Shown here piece by piece: positions 61,081-64,000 of a DNA stretch of 64,000 nt; within the stretch, counting starts at the first letter, position 1, and each line of letters opens with the position of its first letter. The DNA lies in NCBI GenBank assembly GCA_936435175.1, contig OW386542.1:25814001-25878000 (forward strand), written 5' to 3'. A program made the translations under genes and the position numbers. The notes under the pieces are model-generated. The model had not been told where the DNA came from, made no database searches, and saw only the letters and a program-made list of their open reading frames with translations. The stretch comes from Glyphotaelius pellucidus (lineage: Eukaryota; Arthropoda; Insecta; Trichoptera; Limnephilidae).

Positions 61081-64000
61081 GGTAGTATATGTATCATGTT
61101 GAAATGCAATGCAACAACATATTAATACAAATCGGGAATACACTAGAATAAGTAATGCGAGTTATTCAGCTCTTGCCCCCTAGATTTTTTAATAATTTAT
61201 TAGAGGAACAAAATTGAAAATTGCAATCTGGAGTTTGCACACAGTTGAAATTACAAACCGCATTTTTGGTAAAGATCGGATTATGATGTAATGGATAAGG
61301 AGTTATGTATTGAAATCTCGGTTATATAGTTTGGTTTGGTTTGGGAAGAGATTGTAAGTAGTCGTAAAATAATCATTGTTTCCTTTAAAAATACATGAGT
61401 CTCCTAACCTTCAGCCTACATTCAAATGTATGGGGTGATGACACCTTTACATGGGGGTACTTTTTCATTTCGTCTCACCGACCAATGATCCTATATAAAA
61501 CTGCAACTAAACATATTTTCCACAATCATTATTTAATGCTCAAATAATGCTTCCATGAATAATTTGAATTAATTGTTTTGAGACGACGTGTACACAAAAC
61601 AAAATAAAATATTACAGAGCAGATAAATTACTGAATAAACGGACGGCCGGTAACGGAAGATTCTTAGTGCTCGAATTTTTTATATTTGTATTATGTGTCA
61701 CAAATGCAAACACATTGTGTTGACATTTAAAAACAATTGACGAACTGACAATTCCCTAAAAACGGCACAATATAATACTGGACACAAATCTCAAAAGAGA
61801 TAAGTCAATTTCTAGGTTAACAGCTCAAATACGTTTGAATATATTAAACTTTTTCACAAAATATTTCAGATTATTCAAGGGAAATGAAATTGTGAGCGAA
61901 AGAGTTTTGGCGGTTGAGTGGAAAGAACTGACGAGTCATGAGGCTAGCAAAAGGAAGTGTCGTCCTATTTTTCCACAAAGTGTCTATTTTGCCCCCCTAG
62001 GAGCGCCAAAAGATGTTTCACATCATAAAAAGACTTCCATTTTCCTACATTTCTACAAATGTACATTTGATGCCTTGATAGTAAAATTTTAATGGATTTT
62101 TACGTGAACATTAATTTTTTTAAAATTTTAATTTATTTATTTTTCCTCTTTAAAATTGAATTGAACCCCCATTGAGAATGATCACGAACTGCCACTGCTG
62201 TTATCGTGGGATATTTGAAAGTAGCTGAATGGGAAAACTGTCTTGGTCGCTTTAAATGCTTATCGAAAAAAAAAATATTTAAATGGATGACCAGAGATCT
62301 TTCAAAATATATAAAAGTAAAATTTTAGAGATGATTTTCAAATCTGTATGCAATACAGCGAGGAATCAAACCTAGAAACGACTCCCGTGTGTAAGGCACA
62401 ACTGTTGTTTTGACTTCCTTCCCTTCCTGCAGGCTGAGGGTTAACAAGATTCAATTATGATCAAATGGATTCACAAAATTACAAGATGCCCAAGATGGCA
62501 GAAGCTGTTTGTGCCATAATCTCCATTCTACACAACTGTCATTTTGATGCCATTGTAATTATTACTATTTTTCGATTTTATTTTTTCTTCTTTCGCTAAA
62601 TAATTCAAAATATCACTTTCATATTAAAACGGATGCAAAAATAGATAAACTGATTGCATTAATTACCATGTCGATTGTTATATTAATATTACCGAGGTTT
62701 CTATACATTTTGAGAAAATAGAATATTTATTGTTAGGATATTTAAAATCCTAAGTTAAACATAGGAGCTAATTTGTATCCGGTAATTTATTTTTAGTTTA
62801 AGAGGTAAGAAGTCCTTGGATCTTGAATGATAGATATTGAAATTAACAAATTGTTGCCTTATATTTTAATAGTACGTCTACTAAATAGGCTTTTGTCGCA
62901 TGATTCAATGTATTCATGTTGACACACACTAGTTGTATACTCATTACGTAGCGCATAGGTTCCGCCAGCTTTCTTTACTAAATATTTTATCATTGATTTG
63001 GTTACAGCTCTTTGCAAAATGCAGACCAAATAATAATGATAAATGACAAGACGGCATTAAAATAAAGTTGACCAATTGTTTTCTTGGTGTATTAGGTTGT
63101 ATAGAATTCTGAGAATTCTTTGTTCAATAAATTATTTATTTTTGGATAAAATTTAGATTTTCGCAAATTTCAAATACATGCCCACAGTTTTCATTTTAAT
63201 GAAATTCATTTCAACAAAATTTATTTTTAGTTCTGTAATACAAAAAAAAAGAATTTCTCTTTCAAATATGGGGAATCTTTCGGAGTGAATTCTCAAAATG
63301 CCTAAGTTGAGAGATGATTAAGGTGAAAATATGGATTTCTGTATTCATGTCAAGTCAATGATATGTCAAGACCACCCAACAAACACAAATCATTAAATTA
63401 TATAGTTGTGCCCTCTGCTTCCCACTTTTAGCAATTAATATTATGGAAGAAAAAACACAAAGATACTTTTTTCACATATACATATATTATGTAATTCTTT
63501 ATTTTGCGAACTATCTTTATAATAATGTTTTTGTATATGTTTAAGTTATTTCTTTTCAAAATAAGTACTCCTGTTACTTCTGTATTTAAAATATATTAAT
63601 CGTTAGTTTTTATAATACAATAATACATAATATATGAGTTTGTCGTACAATTAAATTATTTCTTGAATCATTTACCCTTAGCTCGAGCAAAGCAATAATT
63701 CATCTTTGTGCGATAGGAAGAAGGTGATTTAAACATATTCACGTTTTGAGTTAAATTGCAAGTCACCTCTTAGTTGTGTATATCATAATTGCACACTCGT
63801 TTCAATTTCAGCATTTGAAAAATATCTTTAATCTGATTTACATTCAGAGTTCTGAAACTAACTTGAGTTGCCTTACCCTAAAATATTCAATTATTGATTA
63901 ACTTTGCTAGCCTAGAAAGCTTGAGTGCCCTTTCCTTTGTTAGAACTACATATTTGATTCACTCGGTTCCATATATTTCGCACATCCCATAGAAAAGGGT

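Larger units (their letters stand above)
58246..64000. other. AT-rich downstream region, no gene recognised
   Basis: Apart from the duplication near 59.6 kb and a small inverted repeat near 61 kb, I see no coding exon, RNA gene or shared repeat. The ORF at 61835-62092 has no family resemblance and no splice context. A long alternative 3' untranslated region for AMPK gamma may extend into this stretch. Confidence 0.55.

Noticed and set aside
61835..62092. 85-residue plus-strand ORF downstream of AMPK gamma
   Set aside because: No family resemblance and no splice or promoter context; the length is within chance expectation.

Overview
This is eukaryotic DNA, almost certainly from an insect. It is strongly AT-rich, has long GT-AG introns, no operons, and is packed with transposon debris. 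Its one confidently identifiable host gene, on the + strand, encodes the gamma subunit of AMP-activated protein kinase (SNF4A-gamma / PRKAG type). The sequence of that protein is insect-like (for example FIKILQMYYKSPN and ELPKPAYM), but the window alone does not settle the order of insect.

Layout. Positions 1-23,700 hold no host gene that I can recognise. They contain dispersed repeats, miniature inverted-repeat elements, non-LTR retrotransposon fragments, a three-copy 146-bp tandem array and one unidentified broken ORF (minus strand, 17,843-18,160). At 22,043-22,825 a composite insertion carries two inverted copies of a tRNA-like sequence and is flanked by a 12-bp target-site duplication.

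The AMPK gamma coding region runs from 23,854 to 57,830 in eight exons whose reading phases all join: 23854-24420, 30754-30802, 49215-49352, 52025-52177, 53775-53953, 55779-55982, 57170-57316 and 57501-57830. They give 588 residues: a basic Ser/Arg-rich N-terminal extension (about 1-189), a short linker, four CBS motifs (two Bateman modules, about 210-515) and an acidic Pro/Glu-rich tail. Residues that bind adenine nucleotides in the mammalian protein are all present. In the 18.4-kb second intron, a GC-rich island at about 30,840-31,190 contains an unlabelled coding-like stretch. Its donor phase matches the next exon exactly, so it is a candidate alternative exon.

The introns are themselves transposon-rich: a nested hAT-like element, a remnant of hAT transposase, two full copies and one truncated copy of a TTAA-flanked element, many copies of a 'TGCAGTTCACACGCGG' element, a poly(A)-only insertion with a 13-bp duplication, and a five-copy 153-bp minisatellite whose every unit carries a splice-donor-like GTAAGT. 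After the stop codon (57,831-64,000) there is AT-rich 3' untranslated and intergenic DNA without recognisable genes. There is no CRISPR array, rRNA or convincing intact tRNA gene.
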